The notes under the pieces: generated by a model
Told to the model about the DNA's origin: nothing
Databases searched by the model: none
The model's input: only the letters and a program-made list of their open reading frames with translations
Translations under genes and position numbers: made by a program
Shown: positions 44,631 to 61,538 of the stretch, one piece after another
Position numbering within the stretch: the first letter of the stretch is position 1
How the letters are laid out: every line of letters begins with the position of its first letter
Origin: JACOMY01 sp046233115
GTDB taxonomy: Bacteria > Pseudomonadota > Alphaproteobacteria > Kiloniellales > JACOMY01
Reading direction: 5' to 3'
Assembly: GCA_046233115.1 (NCBI GenBank)
Contig: JBJXHM010000006.1
Span: forward strand, 305,057 to 369,056
DNA: 64,000 nt

Positions 44631-45716
44631 ATGGTACAACACTTCCAAACCTCCGGGCCCGGCGCCACCGTTCTGGCCGAGAGCGCCACGGCCGAAGGGA
44701 TCCTGCAGCCGCCGCTGGCCAACGAGAGCCAGCTGGAGACTCCGGTCAAGCTGACCGTCTGCCTGACCGAGCGCTGCAACCACGACTGCGTCTTCTGCTA
44801 TGCCGACTGCAACAAGCCGAGTGCGGCGGCCGAGCTGGAGATGACCACCTGGCGCCGGATCCTGCTGGATGCGATCGAGGAGGGCGTGATCGCCTTCTAC
44901 TTCGAGGGCGGGGAGCCCTTCCTGCGCGAGGGCTTCGAGGCCCTGATCGCGGAACTGGCGGAGCGCGCCTTCGTCATGATCCGCACCAACGCCACCCTGA
45001 TCGACCCGGCCCGCGCCCGCAGGCTGAAGGAGATCGGCGTCGGCGAGGTCTTCGTCGACCTCTGGGGCGCCAGCGCCGAGGTCCACGACGCCATGACTGG
45101 CAGCCCCGGCAGCTATGCCCGGACCCTGGCCGGAATCGACAACCTGGTCGCGGCCGGCGTGCCGATAAAGCTGCTGACCGTCCTGACCCGGCTCAACGCC
45201 GGCGAGACCGGAGCGATCGCGGCCCTGGCCAAGGCGCGGGTGCCTGGCGCCGCCATCGCCTTCCTGCGGCTCTATCCCCTGGGCCGAGCCCGGCGGAACT
45301 GGGCGCATCTGGCGCTCTCGCTGGAGGAGCAGACGGCGGCGCTCGAGGCCGCTGCCGGACAAGGCGCCAGGGTGATCCACTCCTGGCACCCCAACAACCA
45401 CAACTGCTGTTGGCAGATGGCCGCCCTCCGCGCCGACGGCGAGGCCATCGGCTGCGCCTACCTGCGCGACTACGTGGCCTTCGGCCGGGTCACCGAAAGC
45501 AGCCTGCTGGAAACCTGGCAGCATCCCCTGCACCGCGAACTGCGATCAGGCGCGGTCGAGGCCTCCTGCAGCGATTGCGCGGCAAGCCAGGGCTCGCACG
45601 GCGGCTGCCGGGCGGCCGCTTACGCCTTCCACGGCCGCTTTTCTGCGCCCGATCCCTACGACAGCCGCCTGAATCAAGGGCTCGATCTGACGAGGCTGCC
45701 CGATGGGACGACTTGA
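44631..45716 (+). CDS. radical SAM/SPASM-type maturation enzyme
   Basis: A 361-residue protein. The 4Fe-4S site is CNHDCVFC (Cys49, Cys53, Cys56), followed by FYFEGGEPFL for SAM binding. The C-terminal region has several Cys (HNCCWQ, AIGCAY, ASCSDCAASQGSHGGCRA), consistent with a SPASM or twitch auxiliary cluster region. Such enzymes modify peptides and proteins at carbon centres. The adjacent RRE-type protein overlaps by 14 bases, supporting the idea of a peptide substrate. The ribosome-binding site before ATG 44631 is weak, suggesting coupling to the subtilase. Confidence 0.88.
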   Translation: MVQHFQTSGPGATVLAESATAEGILQPPLANESQLETPVKLTVCLTERCNHDCVFCYADCNKPSAAAELEMTTWRRILLDAIEEGVIAFYFEGGEPFLREGFEALIAELAERAFVMIRTNATLIDPARARRLKEIGVGEVFVDLWGASAEVHDAMTGSPGSYARTLAGIDNLVAAGVPIKLLTVLTRLNAGETGAIAALAKARVPGAAIAFLRLYPLGRARRNWAHLALSLEEQTAALEAAAGQGARVIHSWHPNNHNCCWQMAALRADGEAIGCAYLRDYVAFGRVTESSLLETWQHPLHRELRSGAVEASCSDCAASQGSHGGCRAAAYAFHGRFSAPDPYDSRLNQGLDLTRLPDGTT

Positions 45717-46035
45717 TCTCAATCCCGACCTCAGGTTGCGCCCAGTGCCGGAGATGGACATCTGCCTGGCCTACCTGCGCCACCCGCCGCGTCTGCTGCG
45801 ACTGAACCTTGAGGCCTGGGCGCTGTTGGAGACGGTCGAGACCTGCGCCGGCCTGGAGCGGCCGGAAGCTGCCATCCTGCGTCTTCTGGACGACTGCGGC
45901 TGGCGCCTCAACGAAGAGGAACTCGAACGCATGCTAGAACCACTGGTGCAGCAAGGACTGCTGGTGCGCAGCCCTGGCGACGAGACGAGCGGTCTCTCCC
46001 CAACTGGCTCTCCCCGCGCACAGCGCCCATCGTGA
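45703..46035 (+). CDS. PqqD-like RiPP recognition element protein
   Basis: A 110-residue protein. Residues 10-90 show the PqqD/RRE fold pattern: LRLRPVPEMDICLAYLRHPPRLLRLNLEAWALLETVETC, in part, then a winged-helix-like segment ending LEPLVQQGLLVR. Such domains bind leader peptides and hand them to radical SAM enzymes. It overlaps the radical SAM gene by 14 bases, so translation is coupled. Confidence 0.75.
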   Translation: MGRLDLNPDLRLRPVPEMDICLAYLRHPPRLLRLNLEAWALLETVETCAGLERPEAAILRLLDDCGWRLNEEELERMLEPLVQQGLLVRSPGDETSGLSPTGSPRAQRPS

Positions 46036-46051
46036 AGGAGGCTTTCGACCC

Positions 46052-46600
46052 ATGACCAGCAAAGCACGACTGCCGAGCGCCCTGGACCGGCTGAGCCGGG
46101 TCGCGGAGAAGGCGGAACCGGAAATCACCGCCATCGACGCCGAGGTGCGGTCCGGCGTCAGCTTCCTGCTGCGCGATCCACGCCGGCGCGGCGTCTCGGC
46201 AGAAGAGTTGGAGGCAGTCGACGACGCGCTGAACAAGCAGGTCCTGATCGACGCGATGGTGATCGAGTGGAGCTTTGACGTCCCGCACGACAAGACCCAG
46301 ACCTTCCGTCACTGGCTGCTGGACAACGAGCGCGACCTGGCCCGCCTCTGTCCACCCTCGGTGAGCTATCGCGGCACCTATGCCGTGGCCTCAGGCTCGC
46401 TGGTTCAGGTCGGGCGCTATCGTACCCTCTGGGGCTTGAGCGAACTCAACGGCCTCTCAAACCTCTCGGCCGCGGTCGCCGACGAGAAGGGGGCCTTCTC
46501 GCGCCTGGTCGGTGAGCTCAATGCCTTCCGCGACCGTGAGCGCGGCGCACCGGAGTTCGATGCCATCATGGTCCCGGCGGTCAGCGCCCACCGCTTCTAG
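46052..46600 (+). CDS. 182-aa hypothetical protein of the subtilase/rSAM/RRE cluster
   Basis: A 182-residue soluble protein starting MTSKARLPSALDRL behind AAGGAGG. It has a helical N-terminus, then SFLLRDPRRRGVSAEELEAV and VIEWSFDVPHDKTQTF, and ends VPAVSAHRF. I recognise no family. It is the last gene of the cluster, 16 bases after the RRE gene. It could be the substrate of the rSAM/RRE/subtilase machinery or an accessory protein; it contains no Cys-rich or Gly-rich core that would mark a classic precursor. Confidence 0.65.
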   Translation: MTSKARLPSALDRLSRVAEKAEPEITAIDAEVRSGVSFLLRDPRRRGVSAEELEAVDDALNKQVLIDAMVIEWSFDVPHDKTQTFRHWLLDNERDLARLCPPSVSYRGTYAVASGSLVQVGRYRTLWGLSELNGLSNLSAAVADEKGAFSRLVGELNAFRDRERGAPEFDAIMVPAVSAHRF

Positions 46601-47508
46601 AAGGGACAGTGACCAAGGCGGAGCTCCTGCCGAACCCTCGTGCTTGCCACCAACTCGGCCGGCCGCGAGGTGAGAGAGATCTGCCAGCTCCGCCGGTTTT
46701 GCCCTAGGAGCGCTTGGCCTCATAGCCACGCTGTCTTACCCAAGGGTGCACCATATTGCGCCTTGGCCAGACAAGCAGACAAACTGCCGGACAGGCCGAT
46801 AACACCGACAAGACGATCGTTAGAACTCCACTGCGCAGCCAAAATAAGTCCACCAACCCGCGATTGACGGCAGTTTGGACTGGCAGGAACCGGTAAAGAA
46901 GCCGCGATTCGAAGGAAACTACGTTTTCTAAGTGATCATTTCGGATCAGGACGCCGCAGCGAATCCGACGGCTCCCGTTCCCTCCGGCTTGGCAGCCCCC
47001 GCGAGACAGGGAATGAACCGTGTGAAGGCGGGCGCGTCAGATTATCTCCATTGATTCTGCGGGTTAAATGATTCGCAGCAAGCGCATGACACTCCCGATA
47101 CCGCAACCCGGCCGTGCCGTAGCTGTGGCGGCCCACCGTTCCACAACCCCGGAATCCGCGATCCAGCGCCCCCTTGTCGGAGGCACTATGTCGGCTTGTG
47201 CAAACTAACTTTACAACGCTTTTGTGTTGAATCTCTCCACACCGCTGTGGCACGCTTACCGTAACATAGCTGACGGAAGAGCCTTCTCTAACCGTTAGCC
47301 GACAAGGGAAGCGAATGAACTGGTCGCTTTAGCGACTAACTACGGCAACAGAACTGACACATAACTGGTACTTCGTGCCTGGATGAAGTCACTTATTCGC
47401 CAGAAGGGACACTATACTTACCTTCCTGGCGATATATTGAGTGGCGCATGCAGGTTTAACCTCAGCCATGGAGCGCTGTACCTGCTGTGTCTCAGAAGGA
47501 GAGCGTTC
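46601..47508. other. gene-poor region upstream of the RTX gene
   Basis: About 900 bases without a credible gene. The 9-bp inverted pair GGCGGAGCT (46617-46625) and AGCTCCGCC (46686-46694), followed by GGTTTTG, may act as a terminator for the rSAM cluster, though its loop is large. The rest is less GC-rich and may hold promoter and regulatory sites for the RTX gene; an AAGGAGAG ribosome-binding site sits before its ATG. Confidence 0.5.
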
Positions 47509-50334
47509 ATGCCTGCTTACTATGGCACAAACGGTCCGGACAGCATCACCGGATCAAACCTGGTGGACACCATCTTCGGGCGCGACGGCAATGACTCGCT
47601 GTTCGGTGTCTCTTCAGGCGACACCATCAACGCCGGTGACGACGAGGACCTGGTCTTCGGTGCCAGCGGGAACGACACCCTGCGAGGCGACGACGGGAGC
47701 GACCGCCTCTATGGCGGCGAAGACGACGACCTGCTGTTCGGCAAGTCTGGCAAGGACGTTCTCTATGGCGGTGCCGCCGACGACCGGCTCTATGGCGGGC
47801 GTCACGCCGACATCATGTACGGCGGCCTGGGCAATGACACCTTCCGGGTCGAAAATGCCGGCGACCAGGTGGTGGAACTGTCCGGCGGCGGCAACGACAC
47901 GGTGGTAACGGAGATCAACTTCGTCGCGCCGGATAACGTGGAGGACGTGCTCCTCTTCCAATCCAGCGGTGCGATCGATGCGACCGGCAACGCGCTCAAC
48001 AACAGCATCATCGGCAACAGCACCAGCAATGAGCTATTCGGCGTGTCCGGCAATGACCGCCTGCTCGGCCGCGGCGGATTGGACATCCTGTTTGGCGGTG
48101 ACGGCAACGATTCGGCATCGGGCGGCGCCGGTCACGACAGCGTGTTCGGTGGCACAGGCAACGACGCTGTCTTCGGAAACGCCGGCGACGACAGTCTGGG
48201 CGGAGGTCTCGGCAAGGATTCTCTCTTTGGCGGAGATGGCCAGGACATTGCCCAAGGCGATAGCGGTGCCGACCGGATCGAAGGCAAGTCCGGCGACGAC
48301 AGCCTCTACGGTGGCAGCGGCGGCGACAGCCTGGTGGGCCAGACCGGCAACGACTTCCTCTTCGGTGGGGCCGGCGACGACGACCTGACCGGTGGGTCGG
48401 GTTCGGATGTCATGAGTGGCGGCAAGGGCAACGACACCTTCCACGTCGACGGCGGCGAAGACCTGGTCGAACTGCCGGACGAAGGGACGGACAAAGTCAT
48501 TTCCTCGGTCGATTGGTCGCTCGCTACCAACATTGAGATCTTCGTCGCCCTGGAGGGCGCTGGCGCGGTCGACGCCATTGGCAACGATCAGGCCAACAGT
48601 CTGAACGGCAACACCGCAGACAACTCGTTGGCTGGGGCCGGCGGCGATGACACCCTGGACGGCATGGTCGGGGACGACATCCTGGTCGGCGACGATGGCG
48701 ACGACACGGCCCGCGGTGCCGACGGCAACGACTCCCTCTTCGGCGGCACCGGCCGCGATCACCTCCAGGGCGACTCGGGGAGTGATCTCATCGAGGGCGG
48801 CAACGGCGCAGACCGCCTAGAGGGTGGCTCCGGCGACGACGCTGTTTATGGCGGCGGCGGGGAAGACAGCATCGAAGGCGAGGACGGGCACGATTACCTT
48901 TCCGGCGGCTTCGGCACCGACTCCGTGTTCGGCGGGTCCGGCAATGATACGATTGTGGAAGACGACTCCGACGATCACCTCGTAGGCGGTAGTAGCAACG
49001 ACGTTCTGGACGGCGGCGGCGGCGACGACCGCATCGTCGGCAACGACGGCGACGATATCGCTTACGGCCGCAGCGGCAATGACAGCGTCACCGCCGGCCG
49101 CGGCGCAGACCTGGTTCTCGGGCAAGGCGGCAACGACGACCTGGCCGGCCAGCTCGGTGACGACACCGTCTACGGCGGCGCCGGCGACGACGACATCACC
49201 GGCAGTTCCGGCAAGGACATCTTGGACGGTGCCGACGGGCAGGACTCGATCAGCGGCGGCAGCGGCATCGACACGCTGCGGGGTGGATCGGGCTCGGACA
49301 TCCTCACTGGCAGCCAGATCGGACAGAACGAGGCAGATACGCTCTACGGCGGGTCCGGGGACGACACCTTCTTCGTGTTCGGCGGCGAGGTCCTCCTCGA
49401 GGATGCCCTGGCCGGCAGTCACGACCAGGTCCGTTCCGGTTTCACCGGGGCTTTCGTCATGGGCAGCAACCTGGACGACTTCGTGGCTGTCGCGAACGTC
49501 ACCGGCGTCAACGGCATCGGCAACGATGACGAGAACACCATGTGGGGCAACGGCCTGGCGAACCACCTGCAGGGGCTCGGCAACAACGACCTGCTCTACG
49601 GCCGCGGCGGCGACGACACCCTCGAGGGTGGCTCGGTCGGCGACACGGCCTTCGGCGGCAATGGCGACGACGTCCTGATCGGCCAGCAAGGCAGCGATCT
49701 GCTCTATGGCGATCTGGGCGACGACACGCAGTATGGTGGGGTCTCCGACGACCTCCTCTACGGCGGAAGCGGCCAGGACCTGATGTACGGCGGTGACAAC
49801 GGTGCCTTCGAGACCGACAATCTCTATGGCGGCAGCGGTGCAGACAACATCGTCGGTGACACCGGCGACGACATCATCACCGGTGGCGAAGGCGACGACA
49901 CGCTGGCCGGCGGCGCCGACAACGACAACATCTACGGCGGCAGCGGTGCCGACCTGATTTATGGCGGATCGGGGATCGACAACGAACTCTTCGGGGGCAG
50001 CGGAGGCGATACCTTCGGCTTCAACCAGGATCTGCACGCCTTTGGTTTCGAGGGTGACATCAACGACTTCGAGGGCAACCTGCAGGGCGGTCTGGACAAG
50101 TTCCTGGTGGTGGCGAGTACCCTCGACGTCTCCGGCGGAGAGTACATCGGCAGCGATCTCTTCGACGGCAACGGACTGGCGCAGGTCCGCTTCAACAACA
50201 ACCTCATCCTCTTCACCGACGAGCTGCAGGTCGATGCGGACGGCAACGGACTGGCCGACTTCAGCGTCACGCTGACCGGCTTCTCCGCGGCCAGCCAGCT
50301 CACCAGCACGGACTTCCAGTTCCTTCTGGTGTAG
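47509..50334 (+). CDS. RTX calcium-binding protein (type I secreted)
   Basis: A 941-residue acidic protein built almost wholly of hemolysin-type nonapeptide repeats GGxGxDxLx (for example GGSGNDTIV, GGAGDDDIT), which bind calcium in a beta-roll after export. Three non-RTX modules interrupt the array at about 47830, 48427 and 49360; each starts (G)NDTF or DDTF and ends in a GNxxxNxLxG-type segment. The C-terminal 100 residues (FGFEGDINDFEG...FQFLLV) form a type I secretion signal. No type I secretion genes are in the window. ATG 47509 with AAGGAGAG is preferred over the frame from 47383. Function may be adhesin or S-layer-like; no catalytic domain. Confidence 0.9.
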   Translation: MPAYYGTNGPDSITGSNLVDTIFGRDGNDSLFGVSSGDTINAGDDEDLVFGASGNDTLRGDDGSDRLYGGEDDDLLFGKSGKDVLYGGAADDRLYGGRHADIMYGGLGNDTFRVENAGDQVVELSGGGNDTVVTEINFVAPDNVEDVLLFQSSGAIDATGNALNNSIIGNSTSNELFGVSGNDRLLGRGGLDILFGGDGNDSASGGAGHDSVFGGTGNDAVFGNAGDDSLGGGLGKDSLFGGDGQDIAQGDSGADRIEGKSGDDSLYGGSGGDSLVGQTGNDFLFGGAGDDDLTGGSGSDVMSGGKGNDTFHVDGGEDLVELPDEGTDKVISSVDWSLATNIEIFVALEGAGAVDAIGNDQANSLNGNTADNSLAGAGGDDTLDGMVGDDILVGDDGDDTARGADGNDSLFGGTGRDHLQGDSGSDLIEGGNGADRLEGGSGDDAVYGGGGEDSIEGEDGHDYLSGGFGTDSVFGGSGNDTIVEDDSDDHLVGGSSNDVLDGGGGDDRIVGNDGDDIAYGRSGNDSVTAGRGADLVLGQGGNDDLAGQLGDDTVYGGAGDDDITGSSGKDILDGADGQDSISGGSGIDTLRGGSGSDILTGSQIGQNEADTLYGGSGDDTFFVFGGEVLLEDALAGSHDQVRSGFTGAFVMGSNLDDFVAVANVTGVNGIGNDDENTMWGNGLANHLQGLGNNDLLYGRGGDDTLEGGSVGDTAFGGNGDDVLIGQQGSDLLYGDLGDDTQYGGVSDDLLYGGSGQDLMYGGDNGAFETDNLYGGSGADNIVGDTGDDIITGGEGDDTLAGGADNDNIYGGSGADLIYGGSGIDNELFGGSGGDTFGFNQDLHAFGFEGDINDFEGNLQGGLDKFLVVASTLDVSGGEYIGSDLFDGNGLAQVRFNNNLILFTDELQVDADGNGLADFSVTLTGFSAASQLTSTDFQFLLV

Positions 50335-50348
50335 CGCGCTTGAGGCCG

Positions 50349-50373
50349 GGCGCGGACGGCCCTCGTCCGCGCC
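50349..50373 (+). terminator. GC-rich hairpin after the RTX gene
   Basis: Perfect 10-bp stem (arms GGCGCGGACG and CGTCCGCGCC) with 5-base loop, 14 bases after the stop. No T-run. Confidence 0.5.
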
Positions 50374-50402
50374 TGGATCCCACGACCTGTGCCACTGCAA
50401 GG

Positions 50403-50442
50403 GGCGGGTACGGCAGCACAGCCGTCCCGCCTCTTGCTTGCT
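50403..50442 (+). terminator. Rho-independent-like terminator, second hairpin after the RTX gene
   Basis: Arms GGCGGG-T-ACGGC (50403-50414) and GCCGTCCCGCC (50421-50431) form an 11-bp stem with one bulged T and a 6-base loop, followed by T-rich CTTGCTTGCTG. Confidence 0.55.
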
Positions 50443-50590
50443 GTATTGGCTTCCCCTTGGGCGCGTCAGATGTCGCGTTGACCCTTAGTCGTCTTGGTAG
50501 CTAGTACTGCTCTGTTGCACCTGAGTTGCACTTTAGGCATCTAGCAAGTCAGGATTGCAAAAGTATCTAACTATGCGTGCAGGATGCGGG

Positions 50591-51280
50591 ATGCTGGTCA
50601 GTCACAAGTATAAGTTTATCTACATCAAGACACCAAAGACAGCCGGAACCTCAGTGGAGATATTTTTGGAGCGCTACTGTCGTCCAGACCCCGAGAACAT
50701 TCGAGAAGGCTGCGAAGAGTTGATCAGTGAAGTTGGTATCGTCGCCCTGCGGACAAATGACAAAGAACGGCTCGCGCGTGCTACCTTCTGGAACCATATG
50801 TCAGCCAAGGCTATCAAGGACGCTCTCGGTGCAGAAATCTGGGATAGCTACACAAAAGTGTGCAATGTAAGAAACCCTTTTGATTTGGTTGTTTCGCAGT
50901 TTTGGATGGCAACCCCACTGCAAGTCCGAAAAAACCTACAGAACCAGGACATCAAATCCATAAGACAGAAGTTTAAGCCCTGGGTATTGGGTCGCAATAT
51001 TGCAAGGAAAATCAGAAACATATCCTTTATTGATAACAGATTCCCCGCAAATAGATGGATACGATATGAGTTTTTAGAGAACGATGTTAGAGCTCTTTGC
51101 GCTGAATTGGGCATGGAATTCGGCGAGATCGGCCAATACAAGGGCAACATACGTCTTAACAAGACACCTTTCCAATCATACTACGACGAAGAAACCGCAG
51201 CAGCGGTACAGTCGGGCTTTGATCTGGAATTTCAACAGTTTGGCTATGACCCTGAGTCCTGGAAAAAGCCCCCCCCTTGA
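50591..51280 (+). CDS. sulfotransferase family protein
   Basis: A 229-residue protein opening MLVSHKYKFIYIKTPKTAGTS, the 5'-phosphosulfate-binding loop of family 2 (carbohydrate) sulfotransferases; VRNPFDLVVSQF is the 3'-phosphate motif. It transfers sulfate from PAPS to a glycan or similar acceptor; the acceptor is unknown. I prefer ATG 50591 (AGGA upstream) to the earlier TTG 50555. It is more AT-rich than rpoC downstream and looks acquired. It converges on rpoC. Confidence 0.8.
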   Translation: MLVSHKYKFIYIKTPKTAGTSVEIFLERYCRPDPENIREGCEELISEVGIVALRTNDKERLARATFWNHMSAKAIKDALGAEIWDSYTKVCNVRNPFDLVVSQFWMATPLQVRKNLQNQDIKSIRQKFKPWVLGRNIARKIRNISFIDNRFPANRWIRYEFLENDVRALCAELGMEFGEIGQYKGNIRLNKTPFQSYYDEETAAAVQSGFDLEFQQFGYDPESWKKPPP

Positions 51281-51311
51281 CCGCCTGAGTGTGGCTTAAC
51301 CTGGCAACCGA

Positions 51312-51350
51312 AAGAAAGAGGGTGGCGGACCTACCAGTGATCCACCACCC
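51312..51350 (-). terminator. candidate terminator of the rpoBC operon
   Basis: On the minus strand GGGTGG (51345-51350) and CCACCC (51320-51325) pair around a 19-base loop and are followed by TCTTTCTTTC. It lies about 80 bases after the rpoC stop. Confidence 0.5.
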
Positions 51351-51430
51351 AAAATCTTGCTGGTCCAACTCTCCGTCCACGCAGAGCCGTCTCTGCCGGC
51401 CCGGCACTCCGAAGAGTCTGGCCTGCGGCG

Positions 51431-55603
<4,173 letters not shown>

Positions 55604-55682
55604 CAGGACTCTCCTGCGGGGCGGAGTGTGGCCCGGACCCTAGCGGGTCCAGGCCGAATTCCACGGACTGGCTTGGGCTCGC

Positions 55683-59858
<4,176 letters not shown>

Positions 59859-60023
59859 GGCTCGCCCTTCTTCCCTTCCTGCCCGCAGTCCTTGACCGCA
59901 GGCTCACGCGGCACCCTTACGTGCCGCCGGCAATCGCGCCTTGGTCCTGGGACCGCGGCTCGTCCTTCGTGCGCGGCCCGAAATTGGCCGCTGCGTCATG
60001 ACACAATGCACAAACGCCCATAA

Positions 60024-60051
60024 GCGGCGCGGAAGCTGACTTCCACGCCGC
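60024..60051 (-). promoter_or_regulatory. hairpin between rplL and rpoB, possible attenuator or processing site
   Basis: A 12-bp stem (one G-U pair) closed by a 4-base loop, arms 60024-60035 and 60040-60051, lies 45 bases after the rplL stop in the 238-base spacer. E. coli has a partial terminator and RNase III site at the same place; equivalence here is inferred. Confidence 0.55.
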
Positions 60052-60096
60052 CTGGGCACTCACTTTTGCCGATGCGCGAGGCGCACCGGCTGAAGG

Positions 60097-60486
60097 TTAG
60101 TTGATCTCGACGGTCGCGCCAACGCCCTCAAGCTGCTCCTTAAGCTTATCGGCCTCGTCCTTCTGGACGCCCTCCTTGATCGGCTTGGGCGCGCTCTCGA
60201 CCAGGTCCTTGGCCTCCTTGAGGCCGAGGCCGGTGATCGCACGGACCTCCTTAATCACGTTGATCTTCTTCTCGCCGGCAGCCTTCAGGATGACGTCGAA
60301 CTCGGTCTTCTCCTCGGCGGCCGGGGCGGCATCGCCACCGCCAGCGGCAGCAGCCATCATCGGCATGGCCATCGGCGCGGCCGCAGCCGACACGCCCCAG
60401 GCCTCTTCCAGCTTCGTGGCGAGCTCAGCCGCCTCGAGCACGGTCAGGTTCGACAGCTCCTCAACGAGCTTTTCCAAATCAGCCAT
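60097..60486 (-). CDS. rplL: 50S ribosomal protein L7/L12
   Basis: A 129-residue stalk protein. The N-terminal dimerisation domain (LEKLVEELSNLTVLEAAELATKLEE, in part), an Ala/Met-rich hinge (35-58) and the C-terminal domain (EFDVILKAAGEKKINVIKEVR; LGLKEAKDLVESAP) are all present. It follows rplJ by 109 bases. Confidence 0.97.
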   Translation of the reverse strand: MADLEKLVEELSNLTVLEAAELATKLEEAWGVSAAAAPMAMPMMAAAAGGGDAAPAAEEKTEFDVILKAAGEKKINVIKEVRAITGLGLKEAKDLVESAPKPIKEGVQKDEADKLKEQLEGVGATVEIN

Positions 60487-60595
60487 TTCTAACTCCTCAG
60501 GGTCTTGGCTTAGGGACCGGGCCAGAGGCCCCGCCGTCCCTCATGCTTGTTCACAACACACCATCGCGGGCTAAGCCGCGGCACCTCGTCCAGGC

Positions 60596-61144
60596 CTATG
60601 CCGCATCCTTCCGGGCATAGGCGTTGAGAACGCGTGGCAGCTTCGAAGCGCCAGCCTGCATGACACCCGCGACCTTGGTCGCCGGCGCCGGCAGAACACT
60701 GACCAGCTTGACAGCCGGGGCCTGCATCAGGCCGACCAGCTTGCCGCGCAGCTCGTCCAGAGACGGCATCTTCGAGACCTGCTCGACGCCATCGGCGTCC
60801 AAGAGCTGCGAACCGAAACCGGCAGCCACGATGGTCAGCTTCTTGCTTTCCTTCGCGAACTTGACGATTGCCTTCGCAGCCTCGACGGGCTCGGACGACC
60901 AGATGATGCCGGTCGGGCCCGTAAGCTCTCCACGCAGCCCCTCGAAAGGGGTGTTCTCCAGGGCGAGACGCGCCAAACGGTTCTTAGCCACCTTGAACCT
61001 GGCACCGGACTCACGCATACGCCGACGCAGATCCTGGCTCTCGAACACCGTCATACCCGTCTGATGGGTGACGATGATGAGTGCGGATTCTGCAAAGGCG
61101 CCGTGCAGTTCGGCGACCAGGGCTTCCTTAGCAGCACGATCCAC
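60596..61144 (-). CDS. rplJ: 50S ribosomal protein L10
   Basis: A 182-residue stalk base protein: VDRAAKEALVAELHGAFAES, HQTGMTVFESQDLRRRMRESG, KVAKNRLARLAL, then a C-terminal helix that binds L7/L12 dimers. I use the GTG at 61144, preceded by AAGGTGGAGA; a longer frame to 61183 lacks support. Confidence 0.95.
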   Translation of the reverse strand: MDRAAKEALVAELHGAFAESALIIVTHQTGMTVFESQDLRRRMRESGARFKVAKNRLARLALENTPFEGLRGELTGPTGIIWSSEPVEAAKAIVKFAKESKKLTIVAAGFGSQLLDADGVEQVSKMPSLDELRGKLVGLMQAPAVKLVSVLPAPATKVAGVMQAGASKLPRVLNAYARKDAA

Positions 61145-61538
61145 GAATGCGTCTCCACCTTGCTTTGACGCCCCACTGCCCACACGACCGCTTCACCGAG
61201 GAGGCTGCCGCAGGACCGCCGGGCGCTCTACCAACGGGCAGAGGACCATCCCCTGCCCCGACATCTGCCCAGGAGAGCACTCGCCAAGATCCCATTCACC
61301 TGAACTTGGTCGCAAAGCGGCCGCGGTCAAGCGGTAGACTAGACCCTGTGCACCCCGTCTATGCAGGCACCGCATCGGATACGGAGCTTAAATGGCCCGA
61401 AGGCCACGCCTGCAGTCTTGGACAGTGTTTCCGGAGAAACCTTGCGCCCATGGGCACGCGGAAACCCCGGATTCGCCCGCCGCCGGCCTTCCCGCGAGAG
61501 AAGGACGGACAGCGGAGAATTCCGTTATCTAGGACCCG
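61145..61538 (-). promoter_or_regulatory. rplJ 5' leader region
   Basis: A 394-base spacer between rplA and rplJ. On the minus strand it contains a GGCC-UUCG-GGCC tetraloop hairpin (61394-61405) and GUUUC-UCCG-GAAAC (61427-61440). This fits the long rplJL leader bound by L10-L12 for autogenous control in other bacteria; the role here is inferred. No gene seen. Confidence 0.45.

Noticed and set aside
46936..47253. A 105-aa minus-strand ORF in the spacer upstream of the RTX gene
   Set aside because: No start signal, no motif; typical random frame.
46601..47508. RiPP precursor peptide for the rSAM/RRE cluster
   Set aside because: I looked for short frames with a good ribosome-binding site and a Cys-, Gly- or Thr-rich tail and found none convincing.
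47509..50334. Short regularly spaced DNA repeats suggesting a CRISPR or minisatellite
   Set aside because: They are degenerate codons for RTX nonapeptides in one continuous frame, without constant repeat units or spacers.
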